Shown: positions 9,702 through 22,285, numbered from the stretch's first letter. The stretch: DNA of 64,000 nt from Pectobacterium aroidearum (GCF_041228105.1 NZ_CP166097.1:5146001-5210000), one strand, 5' to 3'. The notes: generated by a model from the letters alone, not told the origin. Program-made: numbers and translations.

Positions 9702-10226
9702 TCAGAAACGATAGCCGACGCCAATATTAAAGGCATCGACACGCGTTTCATAAATTTTCGTGCCTTCGTAGCCAATATCAATCGCCCAGTTTGCTACTGG
9801 CGTAATTTGAATACCGGCACCGTAAGCAAAGCTGGATTTACTTTCACTACCCGATTCACGGACAGCATCTCCCTCTTCCCAACTGGATTTACCGCGCCCA
9901 ATACCCGCCAAGCCATAAACGCTGACATATTCGTTAAAACGGTAGGATGGCCCAGCCATGAGTGAATAGTATTTCAACTTATAAACATCACTGCTTGAAT
10001 TCTGATAATACTCTGTTTGCTCCGCGCTCACATAAGTGAAAGAGCCAATAATGCCGAGATCGGAATCACCTTGATAATGGTATTTTGCGGTAATCCCTTT
10101 TGGATCTTTAAAGTCATCGACTTTCGCCTGAGCATAACCCAAAGATACCGTTTGTGTTGCCTGAGCAACAGACATTCCCATGGCACAAGCAAGTAGAGTG
10201 GAAAGCAGCAGCGTTGTTTTTTTCAT
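9702..10226 (-). CDS. OmpX/Ail/Lom-family outer-membrane beta-barrel protein
   Basis: A 174-residue precursor with a signal peptide (MKKTTLLLSTLLACAMGMSVAQA, cleaved near residue 23) and eight amphipathic strands ending in an aromatic GVGYRF terminus, the BAM signal. Recurrent family pieces are GYAQ, KYHYQ, GIIGSFTY, YYSLMAGPSYRFNEYVSVYGLAGIG and SFAYGAGIQ. The ATG at 10226 is chosen because it begins the signal peptide; an upstream in-frame ATG (10307) would add 27 residues with no role. The family acts in adhesion, serum or host-defence resistance, and envelope integrity. It is shorter and more divergent than the canonical OmpX here, so it may be a paralogue. Confidence 0.85.
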   Translation of the reverse strand: MKKTTLLLSTLLACAMGMSVAQATQTVSLGYAQAKVDDFKDPKGITAKYHYQGDSDLGIIGSFTYVSAEQTEYYQNSSSDVYKLKYYSLMAGPSYRFNEYVSVYGLAGIGRGKSSWEEGDAVRESGSESKSSFAYGAGIQITPVANWAIDIGYEGTKIYETRVDAFNIGVGYRF

Positions 10227-10660
10227 GATCGAAACATCTTCCATGTTTGAATAAAAAAGACGATTCCAACAAAGCGAATATATAACTATCGCGAATGTTG
10301 ACCGCACATAAACTTACATTTAAATACGGTTAGGTAAAGTCAGTCTTATTTTTAAACAATAGAGGGAAATTCTGGATTTAATTATTAAAAAACAAAAAGA
10401 TAAATAACGAAGAGGATAATTAACCCACTATTTATCGTTCGGTTTTTGGGAACATTCTGAACTAAAAACGCGGAAAATATAGCAATTCATGACATCAGAA
10501 AGCGCCAGAATAAAACCCTATTTTTATAAAGGATTAGTATGGCAAAGGGCAATTCTTATAATCGAACAGTTTTATAAACGAACGGTTTTATAAACGAATA
10601 GTGTGAATAGACGATATCGAACAGGGGAAAAATTGAGAATGACTTACGGAGGAAGAAAGG
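10227..10660. other. AT-rich intergenic region, no gene supported
   Basis: This region holds the promoter of the OmpX-like gene and the 3' side of tRNA-Pro. It is strongly AT-rich and contains a short tandem repeat at 10563-10602. I see no credible coding sequence on either strand. Confidence 0.6.
10563..10602. repeat. Short tandem repeat, 16-bp unit
   Basis: CGAACAGTTTTATAAA is followed directly by CGAACGGTTTTATAAA (one change) and a partial third unit, CGAATAG. It is just downstream of the tRNA-Pro gene, in transcription order. Confidence 0.75.
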
Positions 10661-10737
10661 TGGTCGGCGAGAGAGGATTCGAACCTCCGACCCACTGGTC
10701 CCAAACCAGTTGCGCTACCAAGCTGCGCTACTCGCCG
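10661..10737 (-). tRNA. proM: tRNA-Pro(UGG)
   Basis: The minus strand gives a 77-nt tRNA with encoded CCA. The acceptor stem is CGGCGAG/CTCGCCG, the T loop is GGTTCGAATCC, and the anticodon stem ACTGG/CCAGT encloses loop TTTGGGA, so the anticodon is UGG. It matches E. coli proM in nearly every base I recall. In E. coli the tRNA next to eptB is proK (CGG), so this neighbourhood carries a different proline isoacceptor. Confidence 0.96.
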
Positions 10738-10868
10738 AATGCGGGCGCATCTTACTGCTACCCTATTGGAGCGTCAATACCTTTTTAGCAAAAGGATTTC
10801 GGCTGCCGCTAAAGTGTCCATCTCTTGCATTGGCAGCCTGAAACCGACGTCCTTGTCCGTGATTCATG

Positions 10869-12548
10869 TCAATTAGCGGGTCTCTGACACCAGTTATTTT
10901 TAGGGTTAATACCGCCGTCAGGCGATGTGTATCCCAGGCATCCAAGAATCGTATCAAACAGCTCTTCATGGCGATGTGTTTTACCAACGCGCTGCTGAGC
11001 TTTCAACTGCTCAAACGCTTGCAGATTATCGGTATCAGCCAGAAACTTATCCGACGTCCACACCATCATTGGTGAACGAAACTGCTCGGGCGGCGCCATC
11101 TGACGCGGCGTGCCGTGCAGATGATAGTTTTCATCAATCGATTCACCGTGATCGGAAGCATAAAACACGATAGCTTTCTTATCCCGAACCTGATCGATCA
11201 CGCTATCAATAAAGCTATCGGTATAGAGCACGCTATTATCGAAAGCATTAATCAACTGCTCACGCGAACAGGAGGCATCAACGCCCATACACTCCGGCTG
11301 ATAACGCGCATAGCTGCGAGGATAGCGCATGGAATACAGGTAATGGGAACCTTTGGTATGCAGCACGATCAAATGCTTGCCTTTGGGATAACGTGCCAGC
11401 GATTCCTTAACCTCATCGACCAGCAACATGTCCTGCACCGATTTACCGTCATTGTGTTTCTCTGACGCAATCATTTCGCGGAAAGAGTAGTTGTTCGCCT
11501 CAATGCTATTGTAGAACCACACTTCACTTTGCATAGCAAACAGCTCAGAGGTAAAACCCAGCTCTTTCAGCACGGCAAAGATGTTCTGCTCTTTCAGCGT
11601 TCGCTGCGGGTTATCTTCCGTACCGCCTTCTCGCACAAACATACAGCGCATGGAAAGCTTGGTTGAGGTATCACATGACTGACCACGGAATGCGACCAGA
11701 TTCTTTTCTTTCGATAACTTTGGCGTCGTATCGCGCTCGTAGCCTAATAACCCCATATGATCCCAGCGGGTGGTTTCACCGATAATGAAAATCACATAGG
11801 TATCATCAATGCCTTTTGGCGGGACATAAGTAAAATGCTGAGCCGGATCGAAAAGATTGGAGGAGTCCTGACTTTCGTCATACTTCGTGTACGCAAATAA
11901 ACCTAACGCAGACAACCAGTTAGAAGGCAAATACGAGTGAGCGACGACACCGCCATAGCTAGGCAAATCCACATTAGACTCCCGCTCGGACACTGACTGA
12001 ATGTTGTCCATATAGCGAATCGGCATCCAAACCAGCGCAACGACGGCGACAAGAACCAGAAGAGGAATTAAACGCTTCCCCGGCGATTTAAGCTGTTCGA
12101 TCAGCGTATGGCGCAGCGAGTTCTTCCAGATCAAAAACAGCGGCAGCGCACTTACCACCAACATCCATAGGAAAAAACGAAAACCAATAACTTCTTTAGA
12201 AAGATCAATATCGGTGGTCATGACCGCAGCAATGATGCCATAGCCGATCACGACATTAAAAAACGTCATGTAATAGCTGGCAGCAACGGAAATCAGCACC
12301 AGGAGAGAAGCGATAACCCGATAAAAACGACGTCCCCCGAGTGAAATAATTCTCATCAGGAAAAAGGTGAATAAGATACTCGCCGTCAATTCGACAAGAG
12401 CGGGAATAAACGTTGGAACCTGATTACCAGCAGAGAGTGAAAAATAATCAACTCGGCGATAATACACTGAGATATTGAGAAAAAGACCAATATAAATTGC
12501 CAGGACAAACGATAATTTGGGTTGCGAAAAAGATGCTACAAACTTCAT
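10869..12548 (-). CDS. eptB: Kdo2-lipid A phosphoethanolamine 7''-transferase EptB
   Basis: A 559-residue inner-membrane enzyme (E. coli EptB about 563). Five N-terminal hydrophobic segments fall within about residues 12-205, followed by a periplasmic sulfatase-fold domain. Catalytic features are the metal-binding IGETTRWDHMG motif, the nucleophilic threonine in SCDTSTKLSMRC, and YASDHGESIDENYHLHG. It transfers phosphoethanolamine from phosphatidylethanolamine to the outer Kdo of LPS, lowering surface charge and polymyxin sensitivity. The RWDHMG context and neighbouring tRNA-Pro favour EptB over EptA/EptC. In E. coli it is under sigma-E and MgrR sRNA control; I could not identify those sites here. 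Confidence 0.88.
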   Translation of the reverse strand: MKFVASFSQPKLSFVLAIYIGLFLNISVYYRRVDYFSLSAGNQVPTFIPALVELTASILFTFFLMRIISLGGRRFYRVIASLLVLISVAASYYMTFFNVVIGYGIIAAVMTTDIDLSKEVIGFRFFLWMLVVSALPLFLIWKNSLRHTLIEQLKSPGKRLIPLLVLVAVVALVWMPIRYMDNIQSVSERESNVDLPSYGGVVAHSYLPSNWLSALGLFAYTKYDESQDSSNLFDPAQHFTYVPPKGIDDTYVIFIIGETTRWDHMGLLGYERDTTPKLSKEKNLVAFRGQSCDTSTKLSMRCMFVREGGTEDNPQRTLKEQNIFAVLKELGFTSELFAMQSEVWFYNSIEANNYSFREMIASEKHNDGKSVQDMLLVDEVKESLARYPKGKHLIVLHTKGSHYLYSMRYPRSYARYQPECMGVDASCSREQLINAFDNSVLYTDSFIDSVIDQVRDKKAIVFYASDHGESIDENYHLHGTPRQMAPPEQFRSPMMVWTSDKFLADTDNLQAFEQLKAQQRVGKTHRHEELFDTILGCLGYTSPDGGINPKNNWCQRPAN

Positions 12549-12801
12549 TATGACAAGTGCTCCAACAAACCTTTCTTATTATCTGAAGCTATACGACAAC
12601 ATCCCTATGTCTGAGTTCAACAGAAATACCCCGACTCTCGGCATTTTATATCGCAAAATAGCAAATAGGCTTAGATCGTTTAATTCGTAAATTTTACTTA
12701 TGATTACGTGAAGAAAACATGAAAAATGAACCTTTTATGTGAATGAATCTACGAAAAAATAAAAAATGCGATCCCAATCTGCTCTGAAAAATCACCAACG
12801 C

Positions 12802-14592
<1,791 letters not shown>

Positions 14593-14737
14593 TTATCGTT
14601 TGCAGAGCCAGTAAAAAAGACAGGAACGCGCGTCGCAATATCAAAAAGACACGTTGGCAAAAGATTTATCCGGTGACATAACGAAAAAACAGTCAGCGGA
14701 GAATTTATCGCAGCGCGACTGATGACATATTGGCGTG

Positions 14738-14775
14738 TATAATGCGGGGATATGCGCATTCTCCTGCCGCATATC
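14738..14775 (+). promoter_or_regulatory. gmk promoter -10 element and leader hairpin
   Basis: TATAAT at 14738-14743 is a perfect -10 box 68 bp before gmk; the -35 region is weak. Transcription from it would start close to a hairpin, GATATGCG (14749-14756) pairing with CGCATATC (14768-14775) across an 11-nt loop. The rest of the 14491-14811 gap between ligB and gmk holds no gene I can support. Confidence 0.5.
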
Positions 14776-14802
14776 TACATTCACCATCGTAACCATGAAT
14801 AA

Positions 14803-15435
<633 letters not shown>

Positions 15436-15488
15436 CGCCTCTTTCAGTATGATGCCCAGTCATTTTATTTCCTGTGGAGTAGCACATT

Positions 15489-15764
15489 ATGGCACGCGTA
15501 ACTGTTCAAGACGCTGTAGAGAAAATTGGTAACCGTTTTGACCTGGTGTTGGTCGCTGCTCGTCGCGCCCGTCAAATCCAGACTGGCGGCAAAGATCCGC
15601 TGGTTCCTGAAGAAAACGATAAGTACACCGTGATCGCACTGCGTGAAATCGAAGAAGGTCTGATCAACAACCAGATTCTGGATGTTCGTGACCGTCAGGA
15701 ACAGCAAGAGCAGGAAGCCGCAGAGATTCAGGCGGTTACCGCGATTGCTGAAGGCCGTCGTTAA
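15489..15764 (+). CDS. rpoZ: RNA polymerase omega subunit
   Basis: A 91-residue protein, exactly the E. coli length, starting [20 protein letters not shown] with the RRARQIQ segment that folds against the beta-prime tail. It promotes RNA polymerase assembly and forms part of a ppGpp binding site. It lies 53 bp after gmk, with a TGGAG ribosome-binding site, and 18 bp before spoT. Confidence 0.97.
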   Translation: MARVTVQDAVEKIGNRFDLVLVAARRARQIQTGGKDPLVPEENDKYTVIALREIEEGLINNQILDVRDRQEQQEQEAAEIQAVTAIAEGRR

Positions 15765-15782
15765 TCACACCACGAGTCGCCC

Positions 15783-17882
15783 TTGTACATTTTTGAAAGC
15801 CTTAATCTGCTGATTCAACGTTATCTGCCAGAAGATCAGATCAAACGTTTACAGCAGGCTTACTTAGTTGCACGTGATGCTCACGAGGGGCAGACTCGCT
15901 CCAGCGGTGAACCCTATATCACACACCCTGTTGCCGTCGCCTGTATTCTGGCGGAGATGCGTCTCGATTACGAAACGCTGATGGCAGCACTGCTGCATGA
16001 TGTCATAGAAGACACCCCCGCCACCTATCAGGACATGGAACAGCTTTTTGGTAAAAGCGTTGCTGAACTGGTAGAGGGCGTGTCCAAGCTGGATAAACTG
16101 AAGTTCCGCGATAAGAAAGAAGCGCAGGCTGAAAACTTTCGCAAAATGATCATGGCGATGGTGCAAGACATTCGCGTCATCCTGATCAAACTCGCAGACC
16201 GTACCCATAACATGCGTACATTGGGCTCATTACGCCCAGACAAACGTCGCCGCATTGCCCGCGAAACACTGGAAATATACAGTCCGCTGGCACACCGACT
16301 GGGTATCCATCACCTCAAAACCGAGTTGGAAGAACTGGGTTTTGAGGCGCTGTATCCGAACCGTTATCGCGTCATTAAAGAGGTCGTCAAGGCCGCGCGC
16401 GGTAACCGCAAGGAAATGATCCAGAAAATCCTGTCGGAAATCGAAGGGCGTTTGACGGAAGCCGGGATTGCCTGCCGCGTCAGCGGCCGCGAAAAACACC
16501 TGTACTCCATCTATTGCAAAATGCACCTGAAAGAGCAGCGTTTTCATTCCATCATGGATATCTACGCGTTTCGGGTCATCGTCAAAGAGCTGGACACCTG
16601 CTATCGCGTGCTCGGTCAGGTTCACAGCCTGTATAAGCCGCGCCCGGGTCGGGTGAAAGACTATATCGCTATTCCCAAAGCCAACGGCTATCAATCGCTG
16701 CACACGTCGCTGATTGGTCCGCACGGCGTGCCGGTTGAAGTACAAATTCGCACCGACGACATGGATCAAATGGCGGAAATGGGTGTCGCCGCGCACTGGG
16801 CTTATAAAGAAGGCGAGAGCAGTACTACTGCTCAAGTACGCGCCCAACGCTGGATGCAGAGCCTGCTGGAACTTCAGCAAAGCGCCGGTAGCTCATTTGA
16901 ATTTATCGAAAGCGTGAAGTCCGATCTCTTCCCTGACGAGATGTACGTCTTCACGCCGGAAGGCCGTATTGTGGAACTCCCCGCAGGTGCGACGCCCGTC
17001 GATTTCGCCTACGCGGTACACACCGATATCGGCCATGCGTGCGTCGGCGCACGCGTCGATCGTCAGCCTTACCCGCTATCACAGTCGCTCACCAGCGGCC
17101 AAACCGTTGAAATCATCACCGCACCAGGTGCCAGACCCAACGCCGCATGGCTTAACTTTGTCGTGAGCTCAAGAGCGCGTTCTAAAATCCGCCAGATGCT
17201 GAAAAACCTCAAGCGTGATGATTCCGTGAGCCTCGGCCGCCGTTTACTGAACCACGCGCTGGGCAATGGCCGTAAACTTTCCGATATCCCTGAGAAATCT
17301 ATTCAGCTTGAGCTCGATCGCATGAAGCTCGCTACGCTGGACGATTTGATGGCGGAAATTGGTATGGGTAATGCCATGAGCGTCGTCGTGGCGAAGAATC
17401 TGCTGAACGAACAGTCTGAGCTGGGAACCACCGGGCTGCGCAAGTTGCCGATCAAAGGTGCAGATGGCGTCATGATCTCATTTGCCAAATGCTGCCGCCC
17501 TATCCCCGGCGACCCGATCATCGCCCACGTCAGCCCCGGTAAAGGGCTGGTTATCCACCATGAATCCTGTCGCAACATTCGCGGCTATCAGAAAGAACCT
17601 GAAAAATTCATGGCAGTAGAGTGGGATAAGGTGACGGAACAAGAGTTCATCGCTGAAATCAAAGTCGATATGTTCAACCATCAGGGCGCATTGGCTAACC
17701 TGACGGCAGCGATCAATGCCGCGAATTCCAATATTCAGAGCATCAACACGGAAGAGAGAGACGGCCGCGTATACAGCGCCTTTATCCGTCTTACCACCCT
17801 CGATCGCGTTCATCTGGCCAATATTATGCGTAAAATTCGCGTGATGCCGGATGTCATCAAAGTTAACCGTAACCGAAATTAA
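15783..17882 (+). CDS. spoT: Bifunctional (p)ppGpp hydrolase/synthetase SpoT
   Basis: A 699-residue protein (702 in E. coli) translated from a TTG at 15783; no ATG alternative fits the family N-terminus (MYIFESLNLLIQRYLPEDQI). Domain order is an HD hydrolase with H72-D73 in LLHDVIEDTP, a weak synthetase domain, TGS (about residues 380-450, VFTPEGRIVELPAGATPVDFA), helical and zinc-finger regions (SFAKCCRPIPGD) and a C-terminal ACT domain. It degrades and, during carbon or fatty-acid starvation, makes (p)ppGpp. A short stretch near residues 550-560 is several residues shorter than in E. coli, which explains the length difference. Cotranscribed with rpoZ and trmH. Confidence 0.97.
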   Translation: MYIFESLNLLIQRYLPEDQIKRLQQAYLVARDAHEGQTRSSGEPYITHPVAVACILAEMRLDYETLMAALLHDVIEDTPATYQDMEQLFGKSVAELVEGVSKLDKLKFRDKKEAQAENFRKMIMAMVQDIRVILIKLADRTHNMRTLGSLRPDKRRRIARETLEIYSPLAHRLGIHHLKTELEELGFEALYPNRYRVIKEVVKAARGNRKEMIQKILSEIEGRLTEAGIACRVSGREKHLYSIYCKMHLKEQRFHSIMDIYAFRVIVKELDTCYRVLGQVHSLYKPRPGRVKDYIAIPKANGYQSLHTSLIGPHGVPVEVQIRTDDMDQMAEMGVAAHWAYKEGESSTTAQVRAQRWMQSLLELQQSAGSSFEFIESVKSDLFPDEMYVFTPEGRIVELPAGATPVDFAYAVHTDIGHACVGARVDRQPYPLSQSLTSGQTVEIITAPGARPNAAWLNFVVSSRARSKIRQMLKNLKRDDSVSLGRRLLNHALGNGRKLSDIPEKSIQLELDRMKLATLDDLMAEIGMGNAMSVVVAKNLLNEQSELGTTGLRKLPIKGADGVMISFAKCCRPIPGDPIIAHVSPGKGLVIHHESCRNIRGYQKEPEKFMAVEWDKVTEQEFIAEIKVDMFNHQGALANLTAAINAANSNIQSINTEERDGRVYSAFIRLTTLDRVHLANIMRKIRVMPDVIKVNRNRN

Positions 17883-17887
17883 TCGTC

Positions 17888-18580
17888 ATGACCCCTCAAC
17901 GTTATGCACGCATAAAAGAAATGCTCAACTGCCGTCAGCCCGATCTGACGATTTGCATGGAGCAGGTGCATAAGCCCCACAACATTTCTGCCGTTATCCG
18001 TACCGCAGATGCCGTCGGCGTGCATCAGGTTCATGCGATTTGGCCCACCAGCCGGATGAAAACGCTGGTTTCCTCCGCCGCAGGCAGCAATAGCTGGGTT
18101 CAGGTGAAAACTCATCGCAATATCGGTGATGCAGTCGGCCACCTGAAAGCAGAAGGCATGCAGGTTCTGGCGACCAATTTGTCTGAACACGCGGTCGATT
18201 TTCGGGAAATTGATTACACCCGCCCGACCTGCATTCTGCTCGGACAAGAAAAAACCGGGATTACTGCCGAAGCGCTCAAGCTGGCCGATCGGGACATCAT
18301 TATTCCGATGACTGGCATGGTGCAATCGCTGAATGTCTCCGTAGCCTCGGCGTTGATCCTGTATGAAGCGCAGCGTCAGCGCCAGATTGCCGGCATGTAC
18401 CAGCGTGAAGACAGCCCGCTGGATGAAGAAGAGCAACAGCGCCTGCTGTTTGAAGGGGGCTATCCGGTACTGGCACGCGTCGCGAAGCGCAAAGGGCTCC
18501 CTCGTCCTTATATTGACCATCAGGGTCAGATTGTAGCGGATACCCCGTGGTGGGCCGCGATGCAATCGTCGGAGTGCTGA
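17888..18580 (+). CDS. trmH: tRNA (guanosine-18-2'-O)-methyltransferase
   Basis: A 230-residue SPOUT methyltransferase (E. coli TrmH, formerly SpoU, has 229). It makes Gm18 in the D loop of tRNA. SPOUT motifs are HKPHNISAVIRTADAVG (motif 1), ILLGQEKTGI (motif 2) and the knot IPMTGMVQSLNVSVASALILYE (motif 3) with the SAM-binding turn. It starts 5 bp after spoT. Its TGA overlaps the recG ATG as TGATG (18578-18582), so recG translation is probably coupled. Confidence 0.96.
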   Translation: MTPQRYARIKEMLNCRQPDLTICMEQVHKPHNISAVIRTADAVGVHQVHAIWPTSRMKTLVSSAAGSNSWVQVKTHRNIGDAVGHLKAEGMQVLATNLSEHAVDFREIDYTRPTCILLGQEKTGITAEALKLADRDIIIPMTGMVQSLNVSVASALILYEAQRQRQIAGMYQREDSPLDEEEQQRLLFEGGYPVLARVAKRKGLPRPYIDHQGQIVADTPWWAAMQSSEC

Positions 18581-20661
18581 TGAAAGGCCGCCTGCTAAAC
18601 ACCCAACCGCTGAGTACACTCGCCGGCGTGGGTGCGAGTCAGGCAGCGAAGCTTGCGCGACTTGGGCTGGAAACCGTGCAGGATCTCCTGCTACATCTGC
18701 CTTTACGCTACGAAGACCGCACGCACCTTTACCCCATTGGCGATCTCCTTCCCGGCATGTATGCCACTGTGGAAGGTGAAATCCTACGCAACGACATCAC
18801 CTTTGGCAGCCGTCGCATGTTGACCTGCCAAATCAGTGATGGCAGCGGCATGCTGACCATGCGCTTCTTCAATTTCAATGCGGCGATGAAAAACAGTCTC
18901 GCACCGGGACAGCGCGTTACGGCTTATGGCGAAATCAAGCGCGGCAAAATCGGCGCGGAAATCATCCATCCTGAATACCGTGTTCAAGGGGATAATACGC
19001 AGGTCGAGCTACAAGAATCACTCACGCCGGTTTATCCCTCCACAGAGGGTATTCGTCAGGCAACGCTACGCAAACTCACCGATCAGGCGCTGGAGCTGCT
19101 CGCCGCCAACCACATCGATGAGTTACTGCCTGAATCCCTGAGCCGTTCCCTCATTAGCCTGCCGGATGCGCTGCGCACGTTACATCGTCCCCCACCGGAT
19201 ATGCAGCTCAGCGAGCTGGAACACGGGAAACACCCGGCGCAGCAGCGGCTGATTATGGAAGAACTGCTGGCGCATAATCTGAGTATGCTCGCCGTACGGG
19301 CCGGTGAGCAGCGACATAAAGCCTCGCCGCTACAGGCTCAAGACGGCCTTAAGCAACGCCTGCTCGCCGCGCTGCCGTTCAACCCCACTCAGGCGCAAAA
19401 ACGTGTCGTGGCGGAGATTGAAGCGGATATGGCAAAAGATTTCCCGATGATGCGTCTGGTGCAGGGCGATGTGGGCTCAGGGAAAACGCTGGTCGCCGCG
19501 CTGGCTGCATTGCGTGCCATTGCTAACGGCAAACAGGTCGCGCTGATGGCACCTACAGAGCTATTGGCCGAACAGCACGCCCATAATTTCCGTCAGTGGT
19601 TTGAACCACTGGGGCTTGAAGTGGGCTGGCTGGCTGGTAAACAGAAAGGAAAAGCGCGTCAGGCACAGCAGGACGCTATCGCTAACGGCCAGGTTTCCAT
19701 GGTGGTCGGGACGCACGCCATTTTTCAGCAGCAGGTGAAATTCAACGGGCTGGCGTTAGTCATTATTGATGAACAACACCGCTTTGGCGTGCATCAACGC
19801 CTTGCGCTGTGGGAAAAAGGCGAAGAACAGGGCTTTCATCCCCATCAATTGATTATGACCGCCACACCGATTCCCCGCACGCTGGCGATGACTGCCTATG
19901 CCGATCTGGATACGTCCGTCATTGATGAACTGCCGCTGGGCAGAACGCCCGTCACCACGGTCGCCATACCGGATTCACGTCGCAACGATATCATCGAGCG
20001 CGTGAATAGCGCCTGCCAGCAGGAAGGGCGGCAGGCCTATTGGGTGTGTACGCTGATCGAAGAATCCGATCTACTAGAAGCACAGGCGGCAGAAGCCACC
20101 AGCGAAGAGTTGAAGGCTGCGCTGCCGAATCTCAAGGTCGGGTTGGTTCATGGCCGCATGAAAGCACAGGAAAAGCAGGCGGTGATGCAGGCTTTCAAAC
20201 AGGGCGAACTACAACTGCTGGTGGCGACCACCGTCATCGAGGTGGGCGTGGATGTCCCCAACGCCAGTCTGATGATCATTGAGAACCCGGAGCGTTTGGG
20301 TCTGGCGCAACTGCACCAGTTGCGCGGGCGCGTCGGACGCGGCGCAGTTGCGTCTCACTGTGTACTGCTCTACAAAACGCCAATGAGCAAAACCGCACAG
20401 AAACGGCTTCAGGTTCTACGCGATAGCAACGATGGCTTTGTGATCGCTCAGCGCGATCTGGAAATTCGTGGACCGGGTGAATTATTAGGTACGCGACAAA
20501 CGGGGAATGCCGAGTTCAAAGTGGCCGACCTCCTGCGCGATCAGGACTTGATTCCGCAGGTGCAGCGCGTTGCGCGCCATCTCCATGAACACTACCCCGA
20601 ACATGCCATTGCGCTAATTGAACGCTGGCTACCCGAGCGCGCACGCTACACCAACGCCTAA
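18580..20661 (+). CDS. recG: ATP-dependent DNA helicase RecG
   Basis: A 693-residue protein, identical in length to E. coli RecG when started at the ATG at 18580 that overlaps the trmH stop; an in-frame ATG at 18547 would add 11 unrelated residues. An N-terminal wedge/OB domain is followed by SF2 helicase motifs: Walker A QGDVGSGKTL, DEQH box, TATPIPRT, and motif VI QLHQLRGRVGRG. RecG remodels stalled forks, D-loops and R-loops. gltS, which follows recG in E. coli, is absent and xanP comes next. Confidence 0.97.
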   Translation: MKGRLLNTQPLSTLAGVGASQAAKLARLGLETVQDLLLHLPLRYEDRTHLYPIGDLLPGMYATVEGEILRNDITFGSRRMLTCQISDGSGMLTMRFFNFNAAMKNSLAPGQRVTAYGEIKRGKIGAEIIHPEYRVQGDNTQVELQESLTPVYPSTEGIRQATLRKLTDQALELLAANHIDELLPESLSRSLISLPDALRTLHRPPPDMQLSELEHGKHPAQQRLIMEELLAHNLSMLAVRAGEQRHKASPLQAQDGLKQRLLAALPFNPTQAQKRVVAEIEADMAKDFPMMRLVQGDVGSGKTLVAALAALRAIANGKQVALMAPTELLAEQHAHNFRQWFEPLGLEVGWLAGKQKGKARQAQQDAIANGQVSMVVGTHAIFQQQVKFNGLALVIIDEQHRFGVHQRLALWEKGEEQGFHPHQLIMTATPIPRTLAMTAYADLDTSVIDELPLGRTPVTTVAIPDSRRNDIIERVNSACQQEGRQAYWVCTLIEESDLLEAQAAEATSEELKAALPNLKVGLVHGRMKAQEKQAVMQAFKQGELQLLVATTVIEVGVDVPNASLMIIENPERLGLAQLHQLRGRVGRGAVASHCVLLYKTPMSKTAQKRLQVLRDSNDGFVIAQRDLEIRGPGELLGTRQTGNAEFKVADLLRDQDLIPQVQRVARHLHEHYPEHAIALIERWLPERARYTNA

Positions 20662-20754
20662 TCGCAGCAGCGCATTCTTCATTTCCCCCAAAAGTATCCC
20701 GTTAAATAATAAGGCTTTGCTTATCAGACGAAATTCATATCGAAAAGATGCGTT

Positions 20755-20768
20755 AGCAAACGTTTGCT
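20755..20768 (+). promoter_or_regulatory. PurR operator upstream of xanP
   Basis: AGCAAACGTTTGCT is a perfect 14-bp palindrome matching the PurR box core (GCAANCGNTTGC). It lies 59 bp before the xanP ATG, a position compatible with repression when hypoxanthine or guanine is available. Confidence 0.85.
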
Positions 20769-20827
20769 TTCGACAAAGAGATCATTAAAATGCGCTCTTT
20801 GTCGTTTCAGGAACGCCAACTTACATC

Positions 20828-22216
20828 ATGACTACCACCACGGAAACGTCCCAAACAGAAGCCGCTGCCGCACCTCAGCGCAGTGAACTCATCTATCGTC
20901 TTGAAGACAGGCCGCCGCTGCCGCAAACGCTGTTCGCCGCCAGCCAGCACCTGTTGGCCATGTTTGTTGCGGTGATTACCCCCGCGCTACTGATCTGTCA
21001 GGCATTGGGTTTACCCGCTCATGATACGCAGCGCATCATCAGCATGTCGCTTTTCGCTTCCGGTCTGGCCTCTATTCTACAAATTAAAACCTGGGGCCCC
21101 GTCGGTTCTGGCCTGCTGTCTATTCAGGGCACCAGCTTTAACTTCGTGACGCCACTGATTATGGGTGGATTGGCACTGAAGAATGGTGGCGCAGATGTTC
21201 CCACCATGATGGCGGCGCTGTTCGGTACGCTGATGGTCGCATCCTTCACTGAAATCATTCTTTCACGCTTCCTGCATTTAACCCGCCGCATCATTACCCC
21301 GCTGGTTTCCGGCATTGTGGTGATGATCATTGGTCTGTCGCTGATTCAGGTCGGCCTGACTTCTATCGGCGGCGGTTATGCCGCTATGGGTAATAACACC
21401 TTCGGTGCGCCTAAGAACTTATTGCTGGCAGGTGTGGTATTGCTGGTTATTATTCTGCTGAACCGCCAGCGTAACCCCTACCTGCGCGTCGCCTCGCTGG
21501 TGATTGCCATGGCGGTGGGTTATCTGGGTGCCTGGCTAATGGGTATGCTGCCGGAAAACACATCCTCGCAACACGATACAGCTATCATGGTGCCAACACC
21601 GCTGTATTACGGTTTAGGCTTTGACTGGAACCTGTTGATCCCGCTGATGCTGGTCTTCATGGTGACGTCGTTGGAAACCATCGGTGACATCACTGCAACC
21701 TCCGACGTTTCTGAGCAGCCAGTCAGAGGCCCGCTGTACATGAAACGTTTGAAAGGCGGCGTGCTGGCCAATGGCCTGAACTCTTGCCTTTCCGCCGTAT
21801 TCAATACCTTCCCTAACTCTTGCTTCGGCCAGAATAACGGCGTCATCCAGCTTACTGGCGTTGCCAGCCGCTATGTGGGTTTCGTGGTTTCACTGATGCT
21901 GATCGCACTGGGGTTGTTCCCTGCCGTTAGCGGATTTGTGCAGCATATTCCAGAGCCGGTTCTGGGCGGCGCCACTATCGTAATGTTTGGTACGATCGCG
22001 GCGTCCGGTGTGCGCATTGTGTCCCGTGAGCCGTTGAACCGTCGCGCAATCATGATTATTGCGCTGTCGCTGGCCGTTGGCCTTGGCGTGTCTCAGCAGC
22101 CGCTGATTCTGCAATTTGCGCCGGATTGGATTAAAACATTACTGTCTTCCGGTATTGCCGCTGGCGGGATTACCGCAATCGTGCTGAATTTGGTTTTCCC
22201 ACACGAAGAAAAATAG
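20828..22216 (+). CDS. xanP: Xanthine permease XanP
   Basis: A 462-residue member of the NAT/NCS2 nucleobase permease family (E. coli XanP/YicE has 463), with about 14 hydrophobic segments. Family motifs are the [10 protein letters not shown] segment with its histidine, [19 protein letters not shown], and the signature [17 protein letters not shown]. It imports xanthine with protons. The N-terminal 18 residues are hydrophilic and variable. The upstream PurR box fits purine salvage control. yicH follows as in E. coli. Confidence 0.95.
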   Translation: MTTTTETSQTEAAAAPQRSELIYRLEDRPPLPQTLFAASQHLLAMFVAVITPALLICQALGLPAHDTQRIISMSLFASGLASILQIKTWGPVGSGLLSIQGTSFNFVTPLIMGGLALKNGGADVPTMMAALFGTLMVASFTEIILSRFLHLTRRIITPLVSGIVVMIIGLSLIQVGLTSIGGGYAAMGNNTFGAPKNLLLAGVVLLVIILLNRQRNPYLRVASLVIAMAVGYLGAWLMGMLPENTSSQHDTAIMVPTPLYYGLGFDWNLLIPLMLVFMVTSLETIGDITATSDVSEQPVRGPLYMKRLKGGVLANGLNSCLSAVFNTFPNSCFGQNNGVIQLTGVASRYVGFVVSLMLIALGLFPAVSGFVQHIPEPVLGGATIVMFGTIAASGVRIVSREPLNRRAIMIIALSLAVGLGVSQQPLILQFAPDWIKTLLSSGIAAGGITAIVLNLVFPHEEK

Positions 22217-22250
22217 CGCCAGCCCGCAATAATTTCTGTTCAGTTCATGT

Positions 22251-22285
22251 AAAAGCGAGCGGTGATGCAACACCGCTCGCTTTTT
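22251..22285 (+). terminator. xanP terminator
   Basis: AAAAGCGAGCGGTG (22251-22264) pairs with CACCGCTCGCTTTTT (22271-22285) around ATGCAA, with the T tract inside the 3' arm. Confidence 0.92.
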
